From NCBI GenBank assembly GCA_963769665.1, contig CAVYMQ010000002.1:124001-188000 (forward strand): a DNA stretch of 64,000 nt, in the 5' to 3' direction. The stretch is from JACCTU01 sp963769665. GTDB lineage: Bacteria; Actinomycetota; Thermoleophilia; Gaiellales; Gaiellaceae. Positions 17,036-24,738 of the stretch are shown in pieces. Under the pieces are notes generated by a model that saw only the letters and a list, made by a program, of their open reading frames with translations, ran no database searches and had not been told where the DNA came from. Each line of letters opens with the position of its first letter. The stretch's first letter is position 1. The translations under genes and the position numbers were made by a program.

Positions 17036-18130
17036 ATCGACCTCCGCGACACCCCAGACGAAGCCGAGTTCCGCGCGGGCGTTCGCGCCTGGCTCGAGGC
17101 GAACCTGCCGGCAGGCGATCCCCGCGAGTGGTCGCGCAAGATCTTCGACGCCGGCTACGCCGGGCTGACCTGGCCCGAGGAGTACGGCGGCAAGGGCGCG
17201 CCGTACAGCCACCAGGCGATCGCGCTCGAGGAGTTCGCGCGCGCCGAGGCGCCGCCGCACATGGGCGTGATCGGGCTCGGGATGGCCGGGCCGACGATCA
17301 TGTTCCACGGCACCGAGGAGCAGAAGCAGCGCTACCTCTCGAAGATCCTGTCGGCGGAGGAGATCTGGTGCCAGGGGTTCTCGGAGCCCGGCGCCGGTTC
17401 CGACCTCTCGGCCGTGCGCACGCGGATCGACGACCAGGGCGACCACTTCGTCCTGAACGGCCAGAAGGTGTGGTCGTCGTTCGCGCACATCGCCGACCAC
17501 TGCATCCTCGTCGGCAGGAGCGACCCCGACTCCGAGCGGCACGCGGGCCTGACGTACGTGATCGTCGACATGAAGGGCGAGGGCGTCGAAGTGCGGCCGC
17601 TGAAGCAGATCACCGGCGAGGCGGAGTTCAACGAGATCTTCTTCACCGACGCCAAGGTTCCGAAGGAGAATCTCCTCGGTGACATCGGCGGCGGCTGGCA
17701 GGTCGCGATGACGACGCTGCTCCACGAGCGCGGCACGCTCGGCTTCGCGCTGAGCGGCATCCTCGAGGCGCAGGTGCAGAAGGTCGTCGCGCTGGCGAAG
17801 TCGCGCAACGGCCACGACGAGATCGTGCGCGACCGGCTCGCGAACGAGTGGATCGTGCAGCAGGCGCTCAAACTCACGAACTACCGCGCGCTGACCTCGC
17901 TGATGAAGACCGGCATGCCGGGGCCCGAGGGCTCCGCCGTCAAGCTCGCCTGGTCGGAGGCGAACCAGCGACTGACGAAGCTGGCGATGGAGATCCTCGA
18001 GGGCGAGGACGACGGCTACTGGCGCCACCAGCAGCTGCGCTCGCGCGGCAACACGATCGAGGCCGGCACGAGCGAGATCCTGCGCAACATCGTCGCCGAG
18101 CGCGTGCTCGGCCTACCGAGGAGTCGCTGA
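17036..18130 (+). CDS. Acyl-CoA dehydrogenase, heteromeric-type large subunit (no canonical start)
   Basis: Flavoprotein that desaturates acyl-CoA. Family homology begins at 17036 (IDLRDTPDEAEFRAGVRAW), where relatives have M-D-L-R-D; here the first codon is ATC and no ATG, GTG or TTG occurs in frame between the stop at 16907 and an internal ATG at 17261. From 17036 it is 364 residues. The middle domain shows WCQGFSEPGAGSDL and NGQKVWSSFA, and the C-terminus has GNTIEAGTSEILRN, typical of mycobacterial steroid-type FadE subunits. Its stop overlaps the ATG of a much shorter paralogue by one base, so a two-subunit enzyme is likely. Confidence 0.82.
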   Translation: MDLRDTPDEAEFRAGVRAWLEANLPAGDPREWSRKIFDAGYAGLTWPEEYGGKGAPYSHQAIALEEFARAEAPPHMGVIGLGMAGPTIMFHGTEEQKQRYLSKILSAEEIWCQGFSEPGAGSDLSAVRTRIDDQGDHFVLNGQKVWSSFAHIADHCILVGRSDPDSERHAGLTYVIVDMKGEGVEVRPLKQITGEAEFNEIFFTDAKVPKENLLGDIGGGWQVAMTTLLHERGTLGFALSGILEAQVQKVVALAKSRNGHDEIVRDRLANEWIVQQALKLTNYRALTSLMKTGMPGPEGSAVKLAWSEANQRLTKLAMEILEGEDDGYWRHQQLRSRGNTIEAGTSEILRNIVAERVLGLPRSR

Positions 18131-18744
18131 TGCAGTTCGCGTTCACCGACGAGCAGGAGCTGCTCCGCCGCGAGGCGCGCGAGGCGCTCGGCAACGGCGG
18201 CTGGTCACGCGACGAGATCGCGGGCGCGGAGCTGTCGTTCCTCGACCGCGCCGTCCTGTACGAGGAGGGCGGTCGCGCGAACGTCGGGGAATCGCTCTTC
18301 GACGACTCGCGCCCCGAGGACGAGCAGCTCGCGACGCTCTCGCTCGAGGCCGTCGGGATCGCAGCGAAGGCGCTCGAGCTCGGGGTCGAGTACGCGTCGA
18401 CGCGCGAGCAGTTCGGCCGCAAGATCGGCGTCTACCAGGCGGTGTCGCACCCACTCGTCGACATCTACGTCGAGACGGAGCTCTCCCGCTCGCTCGCGTA
18501 CTGGGCGGCGTGGTGCGTGTCGGAGGGCGACGAGCAGGCGCCGGTTGCCGCGGCGGCCGCGAAGGCGTACGCGAGCGACGCAGCGGTTGCGGCCTGCGAG
18601 CGCTCGATCCAGGTGCACGGCGGGATCGGGTTCACCTGGGAGCACGTGCTCCACACCTATTACAAGCGCGCACTCGCGATTCAGGCGTACGGCGGCTACC
18701 CACGCGCGCAACGCGCGAAGGTCGCCGCTTTCCTGCTCGACTGA
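18130..18744 (+). CDS. Mini acyl-CoA dehydrogenase subunit lacking the middle domain
   Basis: 204 residues, against 320-390 for usual family members. Residues 1-55 are the start of the N-terminal helical domain (MQFAFTDEQELLRREAREAL). The sequence then passes directly into the C-terminal helical domain (SLEAVGIAAKALELGVEYAS, TREQFGRKIG, IQVHGGIGFTWEHVLH). The beta-barrel middle domain, which covers the FAD and substrate, is missing, with no sign of a broken frame. It is translationally coupled to the 17036 gene and is presumably its partner, as in the alpha2beta2 dehydrogenases of mycobacterial steroid catabolism. Whether it binds FAD alone is doubtful. Confidence 0.82.
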   Translation: MQFAFTDEQELLRREAREALGNGGWSRDEIAGAELSFLDRAVLYEEGGRANVGESLFDDSRPEDEQLATLSLEAVGIAAKALELGVEYASTREQFGRKIGVYQAVSHPLVDIYVETELSRSLAYWAAWCVSEGDEQAPVAAAAAKAYASDAAVAACERSIQVHGGIGFTWEHVLHTYYKRALAIQAYGGYPRAQRAKVAAFLLD

Positions 18745-18757
18745 CGAGGAGGTCGTG

Positions 18758-20383
18758 ATGAAGGGCCAGATGATGGACTTCCAGCTGACGCTTCCGCCGC
18801 TGCTGCGGCGCGCCGAGACGTACTTCGGCGACAAGGAGATCGTCACGCGGCTTCCGGACAAGAGCTTCCACCGCTACACGTATCGCGACATGGCGAAGCG
18901 CGCGAAGCAACTCGCCGTGGCGCTCGACAAGCTCGGCCTGCAGAAGGGCGACCGCGTCGCGACGCTCTGCTGGAACCACTACCAGCACATGGAGGCGTAC
19001 TTCGGCATCCCGTGCGGCTGCTTCGTCCTCCACACGTTGAACCTGCGCCTGCACCACGACGACATCGGCTACATCGCGAAGCACGGCGGCGACAAGGCCG
19101 TGATCGTCGACCAGAGCCTGCTGCCGCTGCTCGACGCGTTCAAGGGCGCGACGGACATCGAGCATGTGATCGTGATCGACGACTCGTACGAGGAGTTGCT
19201 CGCGACCGCCGACGCCGACGAGTGGCGCGACCCGGAGCTCGACGAGAACGACGCCGCGGCGATGTGTTACACGAGCGGCACGACCGGACGGCCCAAGGGT
19301 GTCGTCTACTCGCACCGCTCGACGATCCTCCATGCGCTCGGCGTCGCGTCGCTTTCGCCGCTCGGGCTGCGGGTGTCGGAGGAGGATGCGCTGCTCCCCG
19401 TGGTGCCGATGTTCCACGCGAACGCGTGGGGCTACCCGTATCTCGCCGCGATGATCGGCTCGAAGCTCGTCTTTCCGGGGCCGTACCTCGACCCGGAGAG
19501 CCTGCTCGACGACTTCGTCCAGGAGCAGGTCACGTGGACCGCCGGCGTGCCGACGATCTGGCTCGGGATGCTGCAGATGCTCGACGCGAGCCCGGACAAG
19601 TGGGACCTCTCGAAGATGAAGGGCATGCTCGTCGGCGGCTCCGCGGTGCCGCGCTCGATGATCGCGGGCTACAAGGAGCGCCACGGGCTGAGCGTCGTGC
19701 AGGGCTGGGGGATGACCGAGACTTCGCCCGTCGCGTCGGTCACCGACTTCACGGGCGACCTTCGCGCGGCCGACCAGGACACGAAGTTCGACTTCGTCGC
19801 GATGGCTGGCATGCCGCTGCCGCTCGTCGAGCTCCGCGTGATGGCCGAGGGGAACGAGGTTCCCTGGGACGGCGAGTCGATGGGCGAGCTCGAGGTCCGC
19901 GGCCCATGGGTCGCCTCCGCGTACTTCGACGACGACGAGCTGAAGGACCGGTGGACGAGCGACGGCTGGTTCAGGACGGGCGACATCGTCGCGATGCATC
20001 CGCGCGGGTTCATCCAGATCAAGGACCGCACGAAGGACGTGATCAAGTCGGGCGGCGAGTGGATCTCGTCCGTCGAGCTCGAGAACAAGATCATGGGACA
20101 CCCGGCCGTGGCGGAGGCCGCGGTGATCGCGATGCCGCACGAGAAGTGGTCGGAGCGGCCGCTCGCCGTCGTCGTCCTCAAGGAAGGGCAGCAGGTGACG
20201 GAGGAGCAGTTGCGCGAGCACCTCTCCGGACAGTGCGCGAAGTGGTGGGTTCCCGACCGGTTCGAGTTCGTCGACGAGATCCCGAAGACCGCGGTCGGAA
20301 AGTTCAAGAAGACCGCGCTGCGCGACATGTTCGCGGACGCGACCGCAGAAGCGCCCGCGGAAGCACCCGTCGCGACCAGTTGA
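18758..20383 (+). CDS. Acyl-CoA synthetase, AlkK-like
   Basis: 541 residues, ATG at 18758 behind a GAGGAGG ribosome site; GTG at 18755 is also in frame. ANL motifs: YTSGTTGRPKGV, WGMTETSPV, DGWFRTGDIV, DRTKDVIKSGGEWISS and a catalytic lysine in TAVGKFKKT. The MCYTSGTTG and VVPMFHANAWG context is typical of medium/long-chain synthetases of the AlkK group. It would load the substrate for the acyl-CoA dehydrogenase pair immediately upstream. Confidence 0.92.
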   Translation: MKGQMMDFQLTLPPLLRRAETYFGDKEIVTRLPDKSFHRYTYRDMAKRAKQLAVALDKLGLQKGDRVATLCWNHYQHMEAYFGIPCGCFVLHTLNLRLHHDDIGYIAKHGGDKAVIVDQSLLPLLDAFKGATDIEHVIVIDDSYEELLATADADEWRDPELDENDAAAMCYTSGTTGRPKGVVYSHRSTILHALGVASLSPLGLRVSEEDALLPVVPMFHANAWGYPYLAAMIGSKLVFPGPYLDPESLLDDFVQEQVTWTAGVPTIWLGMLQMLDASPDKWDLSKMKGMLVGGSAVPRSMIAGYKERHGLSVVQGWGMTETSPVASVTDFTGDLRAADQDTKFDFVAMAGMPLPLVELRVMAEGNEVPWDGESMGELEVRGPWVASAYFDDDELKDRWTSDGWFRTGDIVAMHPRGFIQIKDRTKDVIKSGGEWISSVELENKIMGHPAVAEAAVIAMPHEKWSERPLAVVVLKEGQQVTEEQLREHLSGQCAKWWVPDRFEFVDEIPKTAVGKFKKTALRDMFADATAEAPAEAPVATS

Positions 20384-21300
20384 GAGCCGTCCTCCTGCGG
20401 GAGACCGGCGGCCCCGAGCGGCTCGAGCTGGCCGAGGTCGACGAGCCCACGCCCGGCGACGGGCAGGTGCTGGTGCGCGTGCGCGCGGCGGGGATCAACT
20501 TCCTCGACGTGCTCGTGCGGCAGGGCCGCTACCCGCAGATGCCCGAGCTGCCGACGGTGCTCGGCTCGGAGGTCGCGGGCGAGGTCGACGGACGTCGCGT
20601 GATGGCGCTGCCGCGCGCGGCCGGGGGCGGCTACGCCGAGGCGGTGGCCGTCGACGAGTCGCTGCTCGTGCCGCTGCCGGAGAGCGCGTCCTTCGAAGAG
20701 GGCGCGTCGTTCCTGCTGACGTTCCTGACCGCTTGGATTCCGTTGACGCAGCAGGTGCGCGTCGCGGACGGCGCGACGGTGCTGGTGCACGCCGGCGCGG
20801 GCGGCGTCGGTTCTGCGGCGATCCAGGTCGCGAAGCACCTCGGCGCGCGAGTCGTGGCGACCGCCTCGTCGGAGGAGAAGCGGGCGCTCTGCCTCGAGCT
20901 CGGCGCGGACGAGGCGCTGCCGTACGAGGGGTTCGAGGAGCACGTCAAGGCCGACGTCGTGCTCGACCCCGTCGGCGGGGAGGTGTTCTCGCGTTCGCTC
21001 GCCACGCTGAACCCGCTCGGCGCGGTCGTCGCAATCGGCTTCGCGGGAGGCTGGTGGGAGCCGCTCGACCCTGCGCCGCTCGTCGGCCGGAACGTCGGGA
21101 TCTTCGGCTTCTACCTTGGGCGGTTGATGCGGTTCCGTCCCGACGTGGTGGCCGATGCGATCGCGGAGATTGTCGCGCTCTGGGAGTCGGGCGCGGTGAA
21201 GCCGCTCGTCGGCGCGACCTACTCGCTGGACGACGTTGCCGACGCGCACCGGCTCGTCGAGGAACGTCGCAGCGTGGGCAAGGTTGTCCTCGTTCCGTAG
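20380..21300 (+). CDS. NADPH:quinone oxidoreductase-like MDR protein
   Basis: 306 residues. TTG start overlapping the ligase stop (TTGA); an ATG-initiated version would lose the conserved N-terminus LRAVLLRETGGPERLEL. GroES-like domain, then VHAGAGGVGSAAIQVAKHLG as the NADPH loop; no zinc ligands. Members reduce quinones or alpha,beta-unsaturated carbonyls with NADPH, and some act on enoyl-CoA. Part of the plus-strand acyl-CoA run. Confidence 0.87.
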   Translation: MRAVLLRETGGPERLELAEVDEPTPGDGQVLVRVRAAGINFLDVLVRQGRYPQMPELPTVLGSEVAGEVDGRRVMALPRAAGGGYAEAVAVDESLLVPLPESASFEEGASFLLTFLTAWIPLTQQVRVADGATVLVHAGAGGVGSAAIQVAKHLGARVVATASSEEKRALCLELGADEALPYEGFEEHVKADVVLDPVGGEVFSRSLATLNPLGAVVAIGFAGGWWEPLDPAPLVGRNVGIFGFYLGRLMRFRPDVVADAIAEIVALWESGAVKPLVGATYSLDDVADAHRLVEERRSVGKVVLVP

Positions 21301-21976
21301 CGCGCTCGTCACGGGCGGACGCTCCGGGATCGGCGCCGCGATCGTCTCGGCGCTCGAGCGCGACGGAGTCTTCGTGCGCGCGCTCGACATCGCGGACGGC
21401 TTCGACGCCGGCGACCCGGAGGCGTGGGAGGCGGTCGACCGCGTCGAACTCGCGTGCCTGAACGCGGGCGTGGTTACGGGCGAGCGGCTGATCGCGCGCG
21501 TGAGCGACGAGCAGTATCGGCGGATCGTCGGCGTCAACGTCGACGGCGTCGTGTTCGGCGTCCGACGGCTCGCGCGCGTGATGCACGAGGGCTCGATCGT
21601 CGTCACCGCGTCGCTCGCCGGGCTCACGGCGATGGAGAACGACCCGCTCTACGCGCTGACGAAGCATGCGCTCGTCGGGTTCGTCAGGTCGGCCGCACCG
21701 CAGCTCGCCGAGCGGGGGATCCGGCTGAACATGGTGAACCCCGGCATCGTCGACACGCCGTTGCTCGGCGAGGAGGGACGCGACACGCTCCTCGAGGCGG
21801 GCTTCCCGCTCCTGCAGCCCGAGGACGTCGCGGCCGCGGTTCTGCTCGCCGCGGAGGATGACGAGGTCGGCCAGGCCTGGGTCGTGCAGCCGGGGCGCGA
21901 GCCCCTGAAGTTCCGCTTCCCGGGCGTTCCGGGGCCGCGCGTCGAGGGGGCGGAGGGGATGGTGCCGAAGCTGTGA
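21284..21976 (+). CDS. SDR-family oxidoreductase
   Basis: 230 residues from TTG 21284, which overlaps the previous gene by 17 bases; this start leaves only six residues before the TGGRSGIGAA nucleotide motif and is preferred over a longer upstream TTG. The active-site serine is in VVTASLAG and YALTK supplies the Tyr/Lys pair. NAG appears as CLNAGVV. The protein is somewhat short in the region between beta2 and beta4. Substrate unknown; the context suggests a hydroxyacyl-CoA or alcohol. Confidence 0.82.
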   Translation: MSSFRSALVTGGRSGIGAAIVSALERDGVFVRALDIADGFDAGDPEAWEAVDRVELACLNAGVVTGERLIARVSDEQYRRIVGVNVDGVVFGVRRLARVMHEGSIVVTASLAGLTAMENDPLYALTKHALVGFVRSAAPQLAERGIRLNMVNPGIVDTPLLGEEGRDTLLEAGFPLLQPEDVAAAVLLAAEDDEVGQAWVVQPGREPLKFRFPGVPGPRVEGAEGMVPKL

Positions 21977-22404
21977 GCGACGAGCCGCTCGAGCGCCGGC
22001 CCTGGGAGGACGTCGCGCCGGATGTCCCGCACGTCTGGCGCACGCTCGGCTACCGCCGTCCCGTGGCGGAGCCAGGGCACATCGTCGTCGAGTGGGATGC
22101 CTCGCCCGACTACGCGTTCCCGGCGGACTCGGGGCACATCGTGCACGGTGGCCTCGTCGCGACGATCCTCGACACGGCGATGGGCGGCGCTTGCTGGACG
22201 CTGCTCGAGGACGGCGAGACGTTCCTGACCGCCGACCTGCACACGGAGTTCCACCGCGCGACGAGGCCCGGCTTGGTCCGCGCTGACGGTCGCGTCGTCC
22301 ACCGGACGAAGCGCGTGATGTTCTGCGCCGCGGAGCTCTACGACGCGGAGGGCGCGCACCTCGCGAGCGCCCGCTGCACGCAAGTCCTTCTCCCCGTCCG
22401 CTAA
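21973..22404 (+). CDS. PaaI-type hotdog thioesterase
   Basis: 143 residues. GTG start overlapping the SDR stop by 4 bases. IVHGGLVATILDTAMGG is the catalytic HGG motif of the PaaI/FcoT-like group. It is the last gene of the plus-strand run that began at 15262. It is followed by a 115-bp gap holding two large palindromes before the convergent reductase gene. Confidence 0.87.
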   Translation: MSDEPLERRPWEDVAPDVPHVWRTLGYRRPVAEPGHIVVEWDASPDYAFPADSGHIVHGGLVATILDTAMGGACWTLLEDGETFLTADLHTEFHRATRPGLVRADGRVVHRTKRVMFCAAELYDAEGAHLASARCTQVLLPVR

Positions 22405-22412
22405 GGCCCTGT

Positions 22413-22509
22413 CCGGTGCCAGGCACCGGGCATGCCCGTTCGCGACGGTCTAACGGCTCGAGCAGCGCGCTTGGTGTCGGTCGCAGACACGGCCGGTGCC
22501 TGGCACCGG
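22413..22509. repeat. Palindromic intergenic element flanked by inverted 17-bp copies
   Basis: CCGGTGCC-A-GGCACCGG (22413-22429) and CCGGTGCC-T-GGCACCGG (22493-22509) are two perfect palindromes that are reverse complements of each other. They flank an inner GTGTC-7-GACAC dyad (22474-22490) and a GGGCATGCCC palindrome (22428-22437). The layout resembles a REP/BIME unit or a small non-autonomous element. It lies between convergent gene ends and may also act as a bidirectional transcription end. No U-run follows either hairpin. Confidence 0.7.
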
Positions 22510-22519
22510 ACCCGTCCCG

Positions 22520-23530
22520 TTAGGTCGGGTCGGCGACCTTGACGAGCGCCTTGCCGCGGTTCTCGCCGCGGAGCATCCCGAGGAACGCGCTCGGTGCGTT
22601 CTCCAGGCCGTCGGTCACGTCCTCGCGCCACTGCAGCTTCCCCTCGGCGACCCAGCGCGCGAGTCGTCGCGCCGCCTCGTCGAAACGCGGCGCATAGTCG
22701 CTCACGAGGAAGCCCTGCATCTTCGCGCGGAAGACGATCAGTAGCCCCGGATGGAAGCTCGGCTCGGGGCGCACCGCGTTGTACTGCGAGACCTGACCGC
22801 AGATCGCGATCCGGGCGCCGACGTTCAGCCGCCCGTGCACGGCAGACGAGATCTCGCCGCCGACGTTGTCGAAGTACACGTCGACTCCGTCCGGGCACAC
22901 CTCCTTGAGCGAACCACGCACGTCGTCGTTCTTGTAGTCGATCGCGACGTCGTAGCCGTAGAGCTTGCAGTCGGTGGCCTTGTCGGGGCCGCCGGCGATC
23001 CCGACGGTGCGACAGCCCGTCAGCTTCGCGATCTGGCCGACGATCTGCCCGACGGCGCCGGCCGCGCCCGAGACGACGACGGTGTCGCCGGGCTTCGGCT
23101 CGCAGACGTCGAGCAGGCCGAAGTAGGCGGTGAACCCCGTCGCGCCGATCACGTGCAGCGCCAGCGTCGGCGGGTCGAGCTCGCGCGGCACCTTGCGGAG
23201 CGAGCCGGCGCGCACGACCGCGTAGTCCTGCCAGCCGAGCTGACCGACGACCAGATCCCCGGGCGCGAACCGAGCGTCGTCGCTCTCGACCACCTCGCCG
23301 ACCGCCTGCGCCGTCATCACCTCGCCGACCTCCACGGGCTTCGCGTACGAGCGCGCTTCGCTCATGCGGCCGCGCTGGTACGGGTCGACCGACGTCCAGA
23401 GGACGCGGACGAGCGCCTCGCCCGGCCCGGGCTCGGGCACCGGCTGCTCGACGAGCTCGAAGTTCGATTCGTCGGGAACGCCCGTCGGTCGCGAGGCGAG
23501 CGTGACCAAACGGTTCACCCGAACCGCCAC
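22520..23530 (-). CDS. NADP-dependent reductase, CurA/leukotriene B4 reductase-like MDR
   Basis: 336 residues. NRLVTLASRPTGVP and YQRGRMSEARSYAKP are typical of the curcumin/prostaglandin reductase branch. VVVSGAAGAVGQIVGQIAKL is the NADPH loop, and VDVYFDNVGGEI follows the Rossmann core. Members reduce activated double bonds. The start overlaps the stop of the upstream acyl-CoA dehydrogenase gene by 16 bases, so the two are co-translated; the enzyme may remove reactive enones formed in that pathway. Confidence 0.9.
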   Translation of the reverse strand: MAVRVNRLVTLASRPTGVPDESNFELVEQPVPEPGPGEALVRVLWTSVDPYQRGRMSEARSYAKPVEVGEVMTAQAVGEVVESDDARFAPGDLVVGQLGWQDYAVVRAGSLRKVPRELDPPTLALHVIGATGFTAYFGLLDVCEPKPGDTVVVSGAAGAVGQIVGQIAKLTGCRTVGIAGGPDKATDCKLYGYDVAIDYKNDDVRGSLKEVCPDGVDVYFDNVGGEISSAVHGRLNVGARIAICGQVSQYNAVRPEPSFHPGLLIVFRAKMQGFLVSDYAPRFDEAARRLARWVAEGKLQWREDVTDGLENAPSAFLGMLRGENRGKALVKVADPT

Positions 23531-24738
23531 GCTCGTCCTTGCTCAAACTCCTTGAGAATGCGCCGCGAGACGACCATCCGATGCACCTCGTCGGGCCCGT
23601 CGTAGATCCGCGCCGCGCGCGCGTTCGCGTACATCTCCGCGAGAGGCGTCTCGTCGGTGAGCCCGCGCGCGCCGTGCACCTGGATCGCGCGGTCGATCAC
23701 GTCGTGCAGCACCTGCGCTGCGAAGAACTTGATCACGGACACCTCGACCCGCGCTTCGTCGCCGTCGTCGATCTTGCGCGCGGCGTCGAGCGTCATCAGG
23801 CGACACGCATGGATACCCGCGGCCGAGTCGGCGATCCAGTTCTGGATCGTCTGCTTGTCCGCGAGGCGCGAACCGAACGCCTCGCGCGAGAGCGAGTACG
23901 CGCACATCAGCTCGAACGCACGCTGCATCTGTCCGAGCCAGCGCATGACGTGGTGGATCCGCCCAGGCCCGAGCCGCTTCTGCGCGATCCGGAACCCGTC
24001 GCCCGGCTCACCGAGCGTGTTCGCGACCGGCACGCGCACGCCGCGGTACCAGACCTCGCAGTGCGTCGACCAGCCGCTGCCCGCATGCCCCAGCACCGGG
24101 ATCGGCCGGACGACCTCGACTCCCGGTGTGTCGGCGGGGACGATGATCTGCGACGCGCGCGAGTGCGCGGGTGCGTCCGGATCGCTGACGGCCATCACGA
24201 TCCCGAACGCAGCGCCGTCGGCGCCCGACGAGAACCACTTGTGCCCGTCGATCACCCACTCGTCGCCGACGCGCACCGCGCGTGTGCGGAGCGTGGTCGG
24301 GTCGGAACCCGAGACCTCGGGCTCCGTCATCGAGAAGAAGGAGCGGATCTCGCCCGCGACGAGCGGGAAGAGCCAGCTGTCCTTCTGCTCCGGCGTCCCG
24401 AACATGTGCAGGATCTCCGCGTTGCCGGCGTCGGGCGCCTGGCAGCCGAAGACCAGCTGCGCATACGTCGAGCGGCCGATCTCCTCGTTCAGAAGCGCGT
24501 AGGCGAGGAAGCCCTTGCCGCTCCCGCCCGCCTCGGGCGGCACGTGCGGCGCCCAGAGGCCAGCCTCCTTCACCTTCGCCTGGAGCGAGCGGATCAGCTC
24601 CTGGTCGTCCGTGGAGAGCGCGCGCTCGTTCGGGTAGACGTGCTCCTCCATGAACGCGCGGTAGCGGGCGCGGAGGCCGACGAGTTCGTCGGTGGGAGCA
24701 AGGTCCGCGATCGCCACGCGGTTAGCATCGCAGGTCAT
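23515..24738 (-). CDS. Acyl-CoA dehydrogenase, ACAD10/11 or LvaC-like
   Basis: 407 residues. Canonical three-domain ACAD: the N-terminal helices include RYRAFMEEHVYPNERAL, the middle domain has FSMTEPEVSGSDPTTL and IDGHKWFSSGADGA, and the C-terminus has AIQVHGARGLTDETPL and ARIYDGPDEVHRM. The EPEVSGSDP and DGPDEVH forms match the ACAD10/11 branch, whose members remove a phosphate from 4-phosphoacyl-CoA. The nearby APH-like kinase (25738) and LvaB-like protein (26639) strengthen this. Its ATG overlaps the divergent ATG at 24737; a GTG at 24717 is an alternative start. Confidence 0.9.
   Translation of the reverse strand: MTCDANRVAIADLAPTDELVGLRARYRAFMEEHVYPNERALSTDDQELIRSLQAKVKEAGLWAPHVPPEAGGSGKGFLAYALLNEEIGRSTYAQLVFGCQAPDAGNAEILHMFGTPEQKDSWLFPLVAGEIRSFFSMTEPEVSGSDPTTLRTRAVRVGDEWVIDGHKWFSSGADGAAFGIVMAVSDPDAPAHSRASQIIVPADTPGVEVVRPIPVLGHAGSGWSTHCEVWYRGVRVPVANTLGEPGDGFRIAQKRLGPGRIHHVMRWLGQMQRAFELMCAYSLSREAFGSRLADKQTIQNWIADSAAGIHACRLMTLDAARKIDDGDEARVEVSVIKFFAAQVLHDVIDRAIQVHGARGLTDETPLAEMYANARAARIYDGPDEVHRMVVSRRILKEFEQGRAWRFG

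Noticed and set aside
17261..18130. ATG 17261 as the start of the acyl-CoA dehydrogenase
   Set aside because: It would delete about 75 residues of conserved N-terminal helical domain that are encoded upstream in the same frame.
18632..20221. 529-codon frame antisense to the AlkK-like ligase
   Set aside because: Composition typical of a GC-rich shadow; ANL motifs lie in the plus-strand frame.
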